A DNA stretch of 53,690 bases from Bacilli bacterium (lineage in GTDB: Bacteria > Bacillota_I > Bacilli_A > RF39 > UBA660). Position numbers and translations under genes: made by a program. The notes under the pieces are model-generated. The model searched no databases. It worked only from the letters and a program-made list of their open reading frames with translations, and had not been told where the DNA came from. Of the stretch, positions 43,652-51,704 are shown piece by piece (the first letter of the stretch is position 1; each line of letters begins with the position of its first letter). Location: the NCBI GenBank assembly GCA_030531695.1, contig JAUNMV010000006.1, forward strand, positions 1 through 53,690. Direction: 5' to 3'.

Positions 43652-45058
43652 ATGAAATTGAAGAGATTATGTGATTTAGTAGATTGTGATTTAGATATAG
43701 AAGTTAGTGGTGTTGCGGATGATTCAAGATTAGTTAAAGAAGGATATGTCTATGTAGCTACTAAAGGATATAATGTAGATCACTATGATTATATAGATAT
43801 GGCTATAGAAAAGGGATGCAGTTGTGTAGTTGCTGATAGAAAAGTAGACTACGATATTCCTTATGTAATAGTAGATAATATAAATGATAAGTTTTATGAT
43901 ATATGTTCTAAGTTTTATGATGTAGATCCAGCAGAATTTAATTTTGTAGGAATTACTGGTACTGATGGAAAGACTACTACAGCTTATCTTGTAAATGAAA
44001 TATTATCTAAGAAAGAGAAGACTACTTATATTGGTACATTAGGTGCTTTAATTGGAGATAAGTCTATGGATATCCATAATACTACTCCAATAGTATCTGA
44101 ATTGTATGATACTTTAAGATGGTCTAAGGATAATGGTTCTTATAATGTAGTTATGGAAGTTTCAAGTGAGGCTTTATTACATAAACGTGTAAAGCATTTT
44201 AAATATAAAGTTGCAGGTATATGTAATATTACTGAGGATCATTTAAATGTTCATAAGACTATAGAAAATTATATTGCATGTAAGAAAAGTTTATTAGATT
44301 ATTTAGATAAAGATGGATATGCTATTGTAAATGGTGATGACGATAACTGTAAAGATATTGTGTCTAATAATTTAGTAAAGTTTGGATTTGATAAGTCAAA
44401 TGATTGTACAATAGAAATACTTGATGAAAATTTAAAAGGTACTAAGTTTAATATTAATTATCAAGATAAGACTTATTGTATTTATACTCCACTTGTTGCA
44501 AGATACAATGTATATAATGTAACTATGGCTTTCCTAATATGCTATCATTTAGGATTTGATGCTGATTTTATTATTGATGCTATTTCTACTATAAGTAATA
44601 TTAGTGGTAGAAGAGAGAGATTAGATTTTGGACAAGACTTTGAAATCATATTAGATTATGCTCATACTCTTAATGGAATTAAGAATGTTATTGAGAGTGT
44701 TCCTAAAGATAGAGATATTATTGTAGTTACTGGTGCTGCTGGTGGAAGAGAAAAAAGTAAGAGAAGAAAGATTGGTAAATTTATTCTTGAAAATTGTAAT
44801 ACAGCTATATTTACTATGGATGATCCTCGATATGAAAGTGTTGATGAGATTATTGATCAAATGGTAGAAGATAGTGATAAAGAATATATAAGAATTATTG
44901 ATAGGGTTGAGGCTATACATAAAGCGTTTGATATAGCTAAACCTAATTCTACTGTACTTGTTTTAGGTAAAGGTAGAGATACATATATGGCAATTGAGGA
45001 TAGAAAAGATTATTATTGTGATTATGATACTATTTCTGATTACTTTAATAAGAGATAA
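43652..45058 (+). CDS. murE: UDP-MurNAc-tripeptide synthetase (MurE-type Mur ligase)
   Basis: About 468 aa. The N-terminal MurE domain binds the UDP part (SGVADDSRLVKEGYVYVATKG). The central ATP-binding domain has GITGTDGKTTT (near residue 100) and NTTPIVSEL. The C-terminal domain has DYAHTLNGIKNV and TMDDPRYESVDEI. MurE adds the third residue of the stem peptide. The motif here is DDPR; DNPR marks meso-diaminopimelate enzymes and lysine enzymes lack the Arg, so DAP is likelier but not proven. The true start may be TTG 43658, which is better spaced from AGGTG; ATG 43652 overlaps that site. Confidence 0.88.
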   Translation: MKLKRLCDLVDCDLDIEVSGVADDSRLVKEGYVYVATKGYNVDHYDYIDMAIEKGCSCVVADRKVDYDIPYVIVDNINDKFYDICSKFYDVDPAEFNFVGITGTDGKTTTAYLVNEILSKKEKTTYIGTLGALIGDKSMDIHNTTPIVSELYDTLRWSKDNGSYNVVMEVSSEALLHKRVKHFKYKVAGICNITEDHLNVHKTIENYIACKKSLLDYLDKDGYAIVNGDDDNCKDIVSNNLVKFGFDKSNDCTIEILDENLKGTKFNINYQDKTYCIYTPLVARYNVYNVTMAFLICYHLGFDADFIIDAISTISNISGRRERLDFGQDFEIILDYAHTLNGIKNVIESVPKDRDIIVVTGAAGGREKSKRRKIGKFILENCNTAIFTMDDPRYESVDEIIDQMVEDSDKEYIRIIDRVEAIHKAFDIAKPNSTVLVLGKGRDTYMAIEDRKDYYCDYDTISDYFNKR

Positions 45059-45078
45059 TTCTATTCTCTTTTTTTTAC
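45050..45078 (+). terminator. Intrinsic terminator after the murE-type gene
   Basis: Short 6-bp stem AAGAGA/TCTCTT around the stop codon (loop 45056-45064) with eight following T. Weaker than other terminators here. Confidence 0.6.
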
Positions 45079-45083
45079 TTATC

Positions 45084-45112
45084 TTGACATAAAAGTAAAT
45101 AAATCTTACAAT
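45084..45112 (+). promoter_or_regulatory. Sigma-A promoter of rny
   Basis: TTGACA (45084-45089), 17-base spacer, TACAAT (45107-45112), near consensus. Confidence 0.88.
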
Positions 45113-45159
45113 AAAATTAGATTAGAGCTAGTGCTTTAGTCTAGAGATGGAGGAATAAT

Positions 45160-46710
45160 ATGAAGTTTGTTATTTTCCCCATTTTACTTGTAGTAGGTGC
45201 AATTATTGGTTTTGCAGTTTCTTATGTTTTAAATAATATGAAAGTATCTAATGCTCAAAAAGAGGCAGATAAAATACTTAATCAAGCAAGAAAAGACGTT
45301 GAAAAAATTAAACGTGATGCTGCTATAGAACAAAAAGAAGAAGCTCATAAACAAAAAATGGATTTAGAAAAGGAAATTCGTGAAAAGAAAGCTGAATTAA
45401 AAGAATCTGAAAATAGATTACTACAGAGAGAAGCGAATATTGATAAGCGCGATGAAATGTATCAAAAACGTGAAACTATCTTAGATGAGCGCGAAGAAAA
45501 ATTATCAGAACGTCTAGAAGAAATCCAAAACGAAAAAAGTAAAGTGGAGGATATCAAGAAGGAACAATTAGAATTATTAGAAAAGATTTCTGGTTTCTCT
45601 AAAGACAAAGCTAAAGATATGGTTATGTCTATTGTTAGAGAAAATATGACTAAAGAAATTTCTGAGTATATTAGAGAGCGTGAGAATGAAGCTAAATTAG
45701 AGGCTGATAAAAATGCTCGTGAATTAATTGTAAGTTCAATGCAACGTTATGCTGCTGATATTGCAAGTGATCAGACAGTTACAGTTGTTGGTCTACCAAA
45801 TGAAGAAATGAAAGGTAGAATAATAGGTCGTGAAGGTAGAAATATTAGAACTATTGAAGCTATTACTGGTGTAGATTTAATTATTGATGATACTCCTGAA
45901 GCTGTAGTTTTATCAAGTTTTGATCCTTTAAGAAGAGAAATAGCAAGAGTTACTCTTGAAAGTTTAATTAAAGATGGAAGAATCCATCCTACAAGAATTG
46001 AAGAATTATATGATAAAGTTTGCAAAGATATGAAGCAAAAGATTATCGAATTTGGTCAAGAAGCTGCATTCGAATTAGGAATCACTAAACTTGATCCAGA
46101 ATTATTAGAAACTATTGGTAAATTGCATTTTAGAACTTCTTTTGGTCAAAATGTATTACAACATTCAATTGAAGTATCTCATTTATCAGGATTACTTGCT
46201 GGTGAATTAGGAGAAGATATAGTTCTTGCTAAGAGAGCTGGTTTACTTCATGATATTGGTAAAGCTATTGATCATGAAATTGAAGGTAGCCATGTAGATA
46301 TTGGTGTAGATATAGCTAAGAAACATAAGGAAGATCCAATTGTTATTAATGCTATTGCATCACATCATGGTGATACAGCTGCTACTAGTGTAATTTCTAC
46401 TATAGTTGCTATAGCTGATGCATTATCTGCTTCACGTCCTGGAGCAAGAAATGATTCATTAGAAAATTATATTAAGAGATTAAGTCAACTTGAAGAAGCT
46501 GCAAACTCTATTAAGGGTGTTGATAAAACATTCGCTGTTCAAGCTGGACGTGAATTACGTGTAATTGTTAAACCTGAAGATGTAGATGATTTAGAATCTC
46601 ATAAGATTGCTCGTGAGATTAAAGAGAAGATTGAATCTACAATGAAGTATCCAGGTACAATTAAGATTACAGTAATTAGAGAAACTCGTGCACAAGAAGA
46701 AGCAAAATAA
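45160..46710 (+). CDS. rny: Ribonuclease Y
   Basis: 516 aa, the usual length. A single N-terminal membrane helix (about 4-24) anchors it. A long coiled coil (about 30-200) is rich in E and K. The KH domain has [21 protein letters not shown], and the HD domain has [17 protein letters not shown] (HD near residue 362). It is the main endonuclease that starts mRNA decay in Bacilli. The gene for its partner RNase J follows 0.4 kb further on the other strand. GGAGGAA precedes the ATG. Confidence 0.98.
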   Translation: MKFVIFPILLVVGAIIGFAVSYVLNNMKVSNAQKEADKILNQARKDVEKIKRDAAIEQKEEAHKQKMDLEKEIREKKAELKESENRLLQREANIDKRDEMYQKRETILDEREEKLSERLEEIQNEKSKVEDIKKEQLELLEKISGFSKDKAKDMVMSIVRENMTKEISEYIRERENEAKLEADKNARELIVSSMQRYAADIASDQTVTVVGLPNEEMKGRIIGREGRNIRTIEAITGVDLIIDDTPEAVVLSSFDPLRREIARVTLESLIKDGRIHPTRIEELYDKVCKDMKQKIIEFGQEAAFELGITKLDPELLETIGKLHFRTSFGQNVLQHSIEVSHLSGLLAGELGEDIVLAKRAGLLHDIGKAIDHEIEGSHVDIGVDIAKKHKEDPIVINAIASHHGDTAATSVISTIVAIADALSASRPGARNDSLENYIKRLSQLEEAANSIKGVDKTFAVQAGRELRVIVKPEDVDDLESHKIAREIKEKIESTMKYPGTIKITVIRETRAQEEAK

Positions 46711-46725
46711 TGCTTCTTTTTTTAG
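46697..46725 (+). terminator. Intrinsic terminator enclosing the rny stop
   Basis: AAGAAGCA (46697-46704) pairs with TGCTTCTT (46711-46718); loop AAATAA includes the TAA stop; T-run follows. Confidence 0.88.
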
Positions 46726-46767
46726 TTTATTTATATTTATCCGTAAATATATAATTGGAGGTGTAAT

Positions 46768-47103
46768 ATGAATAAAGTATTTTGGAATATAGGAAAACAA
46801 ATATATAATTTAAAAAATAATTTATCTAATCCATGTGAGTATATATCTAATTATTATTCTTATAAATATGGTGATAGTTTTAAATATAGTAGAGAAAATA
46901 TTTCTATTATGAGAAACTTTTATTTATGTTTTCCAATATACATAAATAACTATGATAAGTTATCCTGGAATCATTTTAAATTACTAATAAATATTAATGA
47001 TAGAGTTATAAGAAATTTCTATTTAAGATTAATATTATTTTGTAATAGTAGTGTAGATGAATTAAATAATATAATTAATAGTTCTTTATATAATAGAATA
47101 TAA
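46768..47103 (+). CDS. Orphan DUF1016-like N-terminal domain
   Basis: 111 aa. FKYSRENISIMRNFYLCFP, KLSWNHFKLLININDRVIRNFYLRLI and SVDELNNIINSSLYNRI follow the N-terminal DUF1016 domain pattern (FSxRNLxxMRxFY...LSWSHYxxLLxIxDxxxRxFYxxxAxxxxWSVRELxRQIxSxLYxRL). In the family this domain precedes a PDDEXK (YhcG-type) nuclease. Here the protein stops exactly at the end of the N-domain, and no nuclease remnant follows before rnjA. GGAGGTG gives a strong start. Either a trimmed remnant or a stand-alone domain. The WSxREL tryptophan is lost (SSVDEL). Confidence 0.7.
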   Translation: MNKVFWNIGKQIYNLKNNLSNPCEYISNYYSYKYGDSFKYSRENISIMRNFYLCFPIYINNYDKLSWNHFKLLININDRVIRNFYLRLILFCNSSVDELNNIINSSLYNRI

Positions 47104-47104
47104 A

Positions 47105-47132
47105 AAAAGATGAACTTTATTGTTCATCTTTT
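47105..47132. terminator. Bidirectional terminator before rnjA end
   Basis: AAAAGATGAAC (47105-47115), loop TTTATT, GTTCATCTTTT (47122-47132); serves both converging genes, with the rnjA stop inside. Confidence 0.88.
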
Positions 47133-48820
47133 GTTTCTTCTTTAGTATCTGTATTTCTTTTTATATCTAAGATAACTGGTAGAATTATTGGTTTTCTTCC
47201 TGTTAAATTATATATAAATGGATATAGTGATTCAGTCACTTCATTTTTTAATACTGCGAATGTAGCTTTAGGATCTTGAAGTGTTTGTCTAATAGTAGTT
47301 TCAGCTTTATTTTCAATCTTGTGAATTAGTTCTTCATTTTCATTTACTAAAATAAATCCTCTTGTAGTTATATTTGGTTTAATTAATAATTCACGTTTTT
47401 TCATATCAACGTTAATTATTACTACAAGTATTCCATCACTAGACATTATCTTTCTATCTTTGATAATAGCACTACCTATTTCACCAATTCTATTTCCATC
47501 TACATAAATATCATTTCCAGGTACAAACTCACCTAATGTTAATTCATGATTTTTTAAATTAAGAGTATAACCATTTTTTACAATAAATGTATTTTCTTTA
47601 GGTATTCCACAATTTATTCCGATATTAGCTTGTTTCTTTAACATTCTATAATCTCCGTGGAATGGTACTAAATATTTAGGTCTTATTAATCTAATCATTA
47701 ATTTTATTTCTTCTTCATTAGCATGACCTGATGTATGTAAGTTATCTAATACATTATTAGTATAAACTTTTACACCTTTTAAATATAATTTATTTATTGT
47801 TTTAGAAATACTTAAAGCATTTCCTGGAATTGCAGAAGATGAGAATATTACTACATCATCTGGTCTTAATTTAATTTGTTTATGAGTACCGTTAGCTATT
47901 CTTGATAGAGCAGCTAGTGGTTCTCCTTGTGAACCAGTACAAAGTATTACTACTTCGCTTGGTTTTAGATTGTTTGCTTCTTCAGCAGATACTAATAGTT
48001 CTTTGTGATCGATGTATCCACCATTAATAGAAATATTTATATTGTTTTCCATACTTCTACCGAATACACATATTTTTCTACCATATTTATAACATTTTTC
48101 AAATATGTGTTTTACACGATAAATGTTTGAAGCAAATGTTGCGATTATAATTCTATTAGTTTTACATTTTTCAAATAATTCTCCTAAAGTCTCATCAACT
48201 ACAGATTCACTTGGAGAGAATCCTTCGTTTAGAGCATTAGTTGAGTCACTTAATAATACATCTACACCTTTTTCACCAATACAAGCCATTTTATATAAAT
48301 TAGCCATTGGTCCGATAGGTGTTAAATCGAATTTATAGTCTCCAGTTGTTACTATAGTACCATCTGGAGTTGTGATTGCGATTCCATGGCAATCAGGAAT
48401 AGAGTGAGTTGTTTTAAAGAATTCAACTTCTATTTCTTTGAATTTTAGTTTAGTTTCTTCGGTATATACATATAAATTATCATATCTGATATTTTTATCT
48501 TGTAATTTGACAGCAATTAACTCTTTAGCATGGTTTGGAGCATATATTGCAGGTATATTTAAACTTTGAAGTAAAAATGGTATTGCACCTATATGGTCTT
48601 CATGTCCATGAGTTATTAATAAAGCTTTAATTTTATCTTCGTTTTCTTTTAGATAACTAAAATCAGGTAAGACATAGTCTACACCCATTAAGTCATTTTC
48701 TGGAAAACTAACACCGGCATCAATAATAACAATCGCGTCTTTATGTACTATACAGTACATATTTTTTCCGACTTCTCCTAAACCACCTAAAACAACTATT
48801 TTTGTTTCATTGGTTTCCAT
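47117..48820 (-). CDS. rnjA: Ribonuclease J
   Basis: 567 aa, full length. The metallo-beta-lactamase core has THGHEDHIGAIP (H71-G-H-E-D-H76) for zinc binding, and DSTNALNEGFSPSE and GSQGEPLAALSRIANG of the beta-CASP part. PFHGDYRML is the late histidine motif; a C-terminal domain follows. RNase J has 5'-3' exonuclease and endonuclease activity in RNA decay and rRNA maturation. The AAAGGAG site fixes ATG 48820. I cannot exclude RnjB, but only one copy is seen here and RnjA is the more general form. Confidence 0.95.
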   Translation of the reverse strand: METNETKIVVLGGLGEVGKNMYCIVHKDAIVIIDAGVSFPENDLMGVDYVLPDFSYLKENEDKIKALLITHGHEDHIGAIPFLLQSLNIPAIYAPNHAKELIAVKLQDKNIRYDNLYVYTEETKLKFKEIEVEFFKTTHSIPDCHGIAITTPDGTIVTTGDYKFDLTPIGPMANLYKMACIGEKGVDVLLSDSTNALNEGFSPSESVVDETLGELFEKCKTNRIIIATFASNIYRVKHIFEKCYKYGRKICVFGRSMENNINISINGGYIDHKELLVSAEEANNLKPSEVVILCTGSQGEPLAALSRIANGTHKQIKLRPDDVVIFSSSAIPGNALSISKTINKLYLKGVKVYTNNVLDNLHTSGHANEEEIKLMIRLIRPKYLVPFHGDYRMLKKQANIGINCGIPKENTFIVKNGYTLNLKNHELTLGEFVPGNDIYVDGNRIGEIGSAIIKDRKIMSSDGILVVIINVDMKKRELLIKPNITTRGFILVNENEELIHKIENKAETTIRQTLQDPKATFAVLKNEVTESLYPFIYNLTGRKPIILPVILDIKRNTDTKEETKDEQ

Positions 48821-48872
48821 AAAAACTCCTTTCTTTTTTAATAATTTTTTTTAATAAAGAACTAACGAATAG

Positions 48873-48901
48873 ATTATACACTATTTTTATTCTTTTGTCT
48901 A
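48873..48901 (-). promoter_or_regulatory. Promoter of rnjA
   Basis: On the minus strand TAGACA (48901-48896), 17-base spacer, TATAAT (48878-48873). Confidence 0.75.
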
Positions 48902-48930
48902 TTATATCATTTTGAATAATTATTTATTTA

Positions 48931-48939
48931 TGATATACT
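48931..48939 (+). promoter_or_regulatory. Extended -10 promoter of the mgtC-like gene
   Basis: TG-A-TATACT at 48931-48939 in T/A-rich DNA, 21 bases before the gene start. Confidence 0.5.
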
Positions 48940-48960
48940 TTGAAATGTAGGGTGATGAAT

Positions 48961-49665
48961 ATGGATTTAAATGATTATTTAGTTAGAATTGTAGTATGTG
49001 TGATACTTAGTATATTAATAGGTATTGAGAGACAATATAGACATGGTACTGTTGGTTTAAGAACTAATGTCTTAGTATCTTTAGGAGCATTTATGTTTAA
49101 TTATGCAACATATGGATTTTTTGATCATGATGAGAGTAGAATTGCTTCATCAATTGTATCTGGTATTGGTTTTATTGGTGCAGGTATGATTATTAAAGAT
49201 GGTAAGAATATTCATGGTTTAAATACTGCAGCTACTTTATGGTGTGGTGCGGCTATAGGTTTAATGACTTCTATTGGTATGATTACTGAAGCAGCTATTG
49301 GTACTGCACTTGTATTGATTTCTAATATTATTTTAAGATTATTTTCTATTTATATTATGGATAGAATTAAATATAGTACTAAGGAACAATGTATTATAGA
49401 TATTGAGTGTAGTAAAAATATTGAAGTAGTTATTAGAACTGCGATATCTAAATATGTTGAGAAAAATTTCTTAAGAGTTGTTAGTTTAGATAGACATGAA
49501 AAAAATGAAAGTGTAAAACTAAAAATTACTATCATCACTAGTAGAGTACAGAGAATAGATGACTTAGTTAAAAATATAAGTAGTGAACCTGAGGTATCAC
49601 ATATTTCATGGGAACATAATAAAGATTTTCTTTATGATAATCTTGATAGCTTAGAAGAAGACTAG
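48961..49665 (+). CDS. MgtC/SapB family membrane protein
   Basis: 234 aa. Four or five membrane helices with GIERQYRHGTVGLRTNVLVSLGA, GIGFIGAGMIIKDG and GLNTAATLWCGAAIGLM are the MgtC/SapB family signatures. A C-terminal cytoplasmic alpha/beta (ACT-like) domain follows (about 150-234). The family is linked to Mg2+ limitation and, in pathogens, to inhibition of F-type ATP synthase. In Bacilli its role is unclear. ATG 48961 is spaced correctly from AGGGTGAT; ATG 48955 is too near. Confidence 0.92.
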   Translation: MDLNDYLVRIVVCVILSILIGIERQYRHGTVGLRTNVLVSLGAFMFNYATYGFFDHDESRIASSIVSGIGFIGAGMIIKDGKNIHGLNTAATLWCGAAIGLMTSIGMITEAAIGTALVLISNIILRLFSIYIMDRIKYSTKEQCIIDIECSKNIEVVIRTAISKYVEKNFLRVVSLDRHEKNESVKLKITIITSRVQRIDDLVKNISSEPEVSHISWEHNKDFLYDNLDSLEED

Positions 49666-49695
49666 TATGTTATAATAATTTGCGAGGTGGGTAGA

Positions 49696-50775
49696 ATGGG
49701 TCTTTTTAATAAGATAAAAAGTATGTTTTCAAAATCAACAGATGATGAAAAACAAGAGATAATTGAAGAAGAAAAAGAATTAGAAGTAGAAGAGGAAGAT
49801 GAATCCTCTAATAATATAGAAGTTAAAGATACAAAGAAAGAAGAAAAAAAGTCAGTAAAAGTATATGAGAAGGGATTAACTAAAGCTAGACAAGGATTTG
49901 TATCTAAATTAGTTAATTTAACTTCTAAATATAAAAATATAAATGAAGAGTATTTTGAAGAATTAGAAGAAATACTTATTATGGCAGATATTGGCGTTAA
50001 TACTGTAATGGACTTTATGGATAGAATTAGAGATAGAGTTAGAAAAGAAGGTATTACTGATCCAGAAGAATTAAAAGAAATAATAGTTGATGAATTATTT
50101 ATTATTTATGTTAATGATGAAGTTTTATCTAGTAAGATTAATTATAGAGAAGATGGACCTACAGTTATATTATTTGTTGGTGTTAACGGAGTAGGTAAAA
50201 CTACTACTATAGGTAAGCTTGCGAAGAAACAAAAAGAAGCTGGTAAGAAAGTATTACTAGTTGGAGCTGATACATTTAGAGCAGGAGCAGTAGCTCAATT
50301 AAATGAATGGGCTGATAAAATTGGAGTAGATTTTTATGGTACTCATGAAGGGGAAGATCCTGCTAGTGTAGTATATGATGGAGTAACTAAAGCTATAAAT
50401 GAAGAATATGATGTAGTACTTGTAGATACTGCAGGTAGACTTCAAAATAAAGTTAACTTAATGAAAGAATTAGAAAAAATAAATAGAGTAATAGATGGTT
50501 TATTAGATGGTGGAGCAAATGAAACATTATTAGTTATAGATGCTACTACTGGACAAAATGGTATTAGTCAAGCTAAATCATTTAAAGAAATTACTAATAT
50601 TACAGGAATTGTATTAACTAAATTAGATGGTACTGCTAAAGGTGGAATAGTACTTGCTATTAAAGAAAGTGTAGGAGTACCTGTTAAATATATGTGTTTT
50701 GGTGAAGGACCAGATGATTTGCAAGTATTTGATATTGAAAAATATATCTATGGATTATTTAAAGATATGATGTAG
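49696..50775 (+). CDS. ftsY: Signal recognition particle receptor FtsY
   Basis: 359 aa. An acidic N-terminal A domain (about 15-50, EEEKELEVEEEDESSNN) is followed by the N and G domains. GTPase motifs are GVNGVGKTTTIGKL (near 161), GADTFRAGAVAQL, DTAGRLQNK and TKLDGTAKGG. FtsY receives ribosome-SRP complexes at the membrane. ATG 49696 follows GAGGTGG; GTG 49687 lies in that site. ylxM comes next, but ffh, its usual third partner, does not follow. Confidence 0.97.
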   Translation: MGLFNKIKSMFSKSTDDEKQEIIEEEKELEVEEEDESSNNIEVKDTKKEEKKSVKVYEKGLTKARQGFVSKLVNLTSKYKNINEEYFEELEEILIMADIGVNTVMDFMDRIRDRVRKEGITDPEELKEIIVDELFIIYVNDEVLSSKINYREDGPTVILFVGVNGVGKTTTIGKLAKKQKEAGKKVLLVGADTFRAGAVAQLNEWADKIGVDFYGTHEGEDPASVVYDGVTKAINEEYDVVLVDTAGRLQNKVNLMKELEKINRVIDGLLDGGANETLLVIDATTGQNGISQAKSFKEITNITGIVLTKLDGTAKGGIVLAIKESVGVPVKYMCFGEGPDDLQVFDIEKYIYGLFKDMM

Positions 50776-50784
50776 AGGTGTTTT

Positions 50785-51078
50785 ATGGAAGATTTAGTAT
50801 ATTACAATGATTTATATGATATTTACTCTTTATTATTAACAGATAAACAAAGAGAGTATTTTGAAGAGTATTATTTTAATAATTTAAGTTTTTCTGAGAT
50901 GGCAGAAAATTATAATGTAAGTAGAAATGCTATTTTTAAGCAAATTAAAATTACTAAAGAAAAATTAGATGAGTTTGAAGAAGCATTAGGTTTATATAAG
51001 AAAAGAGAAAAATTACTTAATATAATAGAGAATGTTGATGATAAAAGAATAAAAAAAGAATTAGAAGATTTATTATAA
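50785..51078 (+). CDS. ylxM: YlxM (UPF0122) DNA/RNA-binding SRP-associated protein
   Basis: 97 aa. The sigma-70 region 4-like HTH has LLTDKQREYFEEYYFNNLSF, SEMAENYNVSRNAIFKQI and KITKEKLDEFEEALGLYKKRE, matching YlxM. In Bacilli it is encoded beside ffh and ftsY and promotes SRP assembly. GAGGTG precedes the ATG and the gap to ftsY is 9 bases. Confidence 0.93.
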   Translation: MEDLVYYNDLYDIYSLLLTDKQREYFEEYYFNNLSFSEMAENYNVSRNAIFKQIKITKEKLDEFEEALGLYKKREKLLNIIENVDDKRIKKELEDLL

Positions 51079-51093
51079 AAAGAGGTGGTTAGT

Positions 51094-51618
51094 GTGAAAA
51101 AGTATTTAGTAGGAATAGTATTATTTATAATGGGTATTTCTTTAATGATTGTTGGATTTATAATGCAACTAAGTTATTCTCAATCTGTTCATGTAGGTGA
51201 GACAGATAAAGAAGAAGTAGTTGATACTGATGATGATAATACTACATCTGAATTATTAGATACTTCGACATTTAGTTTTGATGAGGCAACATCTACTATA
51301 TTATCCGGAAGTGCACAGGGATATGTTATAGCTTGTAGTGATAATATTAAAACACCAACACCAGTAAATTTAATAAGTATGAATGGTTTATTAGAAAAGA
51401 TTAAGACTGCTAAAGGTTATAGAGTTAGTAATAAATCATTTAGTACTTGTCCTCTAAATTCTTTTGTTATAGGTACTTTAGAAAGTTCTGAAGTAACAGG
51501 AAAAATATTAGAAGTAGAAATATATGATAATAATACTTTATTAATATCTAATAGTGAATCTACATATGAATTTATATATGAAGAAGATATTTCTTCTTTA
51601 TTTACTAGTTTAAGTTAA
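51094..51618 (+). CDS. Unknown single-pass membrane protein
   Basis: 174 aa. A KKYLVGIVLF-type hydrophobic segment (about 4-27) is followed by an acidic, Thr/Ser-rich linker (DTDDDNTTSELLDTS). A small extracytoplasmic domain follows with two cysteines (YVIACSDN and FSTCPLNS) that could form a disulfide. The GTG at 51094 is well placed after AGAGGTGG; GTG 51085 is inside the site. It takes the place usually held by ffh after ylxM. Function unknown. Confidence 0.7.
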   Translation: MKKYLVGIVLFIMGISLMIVGFIMQLSYSQSVHVGETDKEEVVDTDDDNTTSELLDTSTFSFDEATSTILSGSAQGYVIACSDNIKTPTPVNLISMNGLLEKIKTAKGYRVSNKSFSTCPLNSFVIGTLESSEVTGKILEVEIYDNNTLLISNSESTYEFIYEEDISSLFTSLS

Positions 51619-51652
51619 GTACCTTATGGTACTTTTTTATTGTTTTTTTTTT
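51617..51652 (+). terminator. Intrinsic terminator after the 174-aa gene
   Basis: AAGTACC (51617-51623), loop TTAT, GGTACTT (51628-51634), then a long T-run that also holds the -35 box of the next promoter. Confidence 0.85.
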
Positions 51653-51668
51653 CTATAAAAGATATAAT
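51640..51668 (+). promoter_or_regulatory. Promoter of the HerA-like ATPase gene
   Basis: TTGTTT (51640-51645), 17-base spacer, TATAAT (51663-51668). Confidence 0.8.
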
Positions 51669-51704
51669 TTTATTATGATAGGGTTGAAAGATTAGGTGAT
51701 ATTA

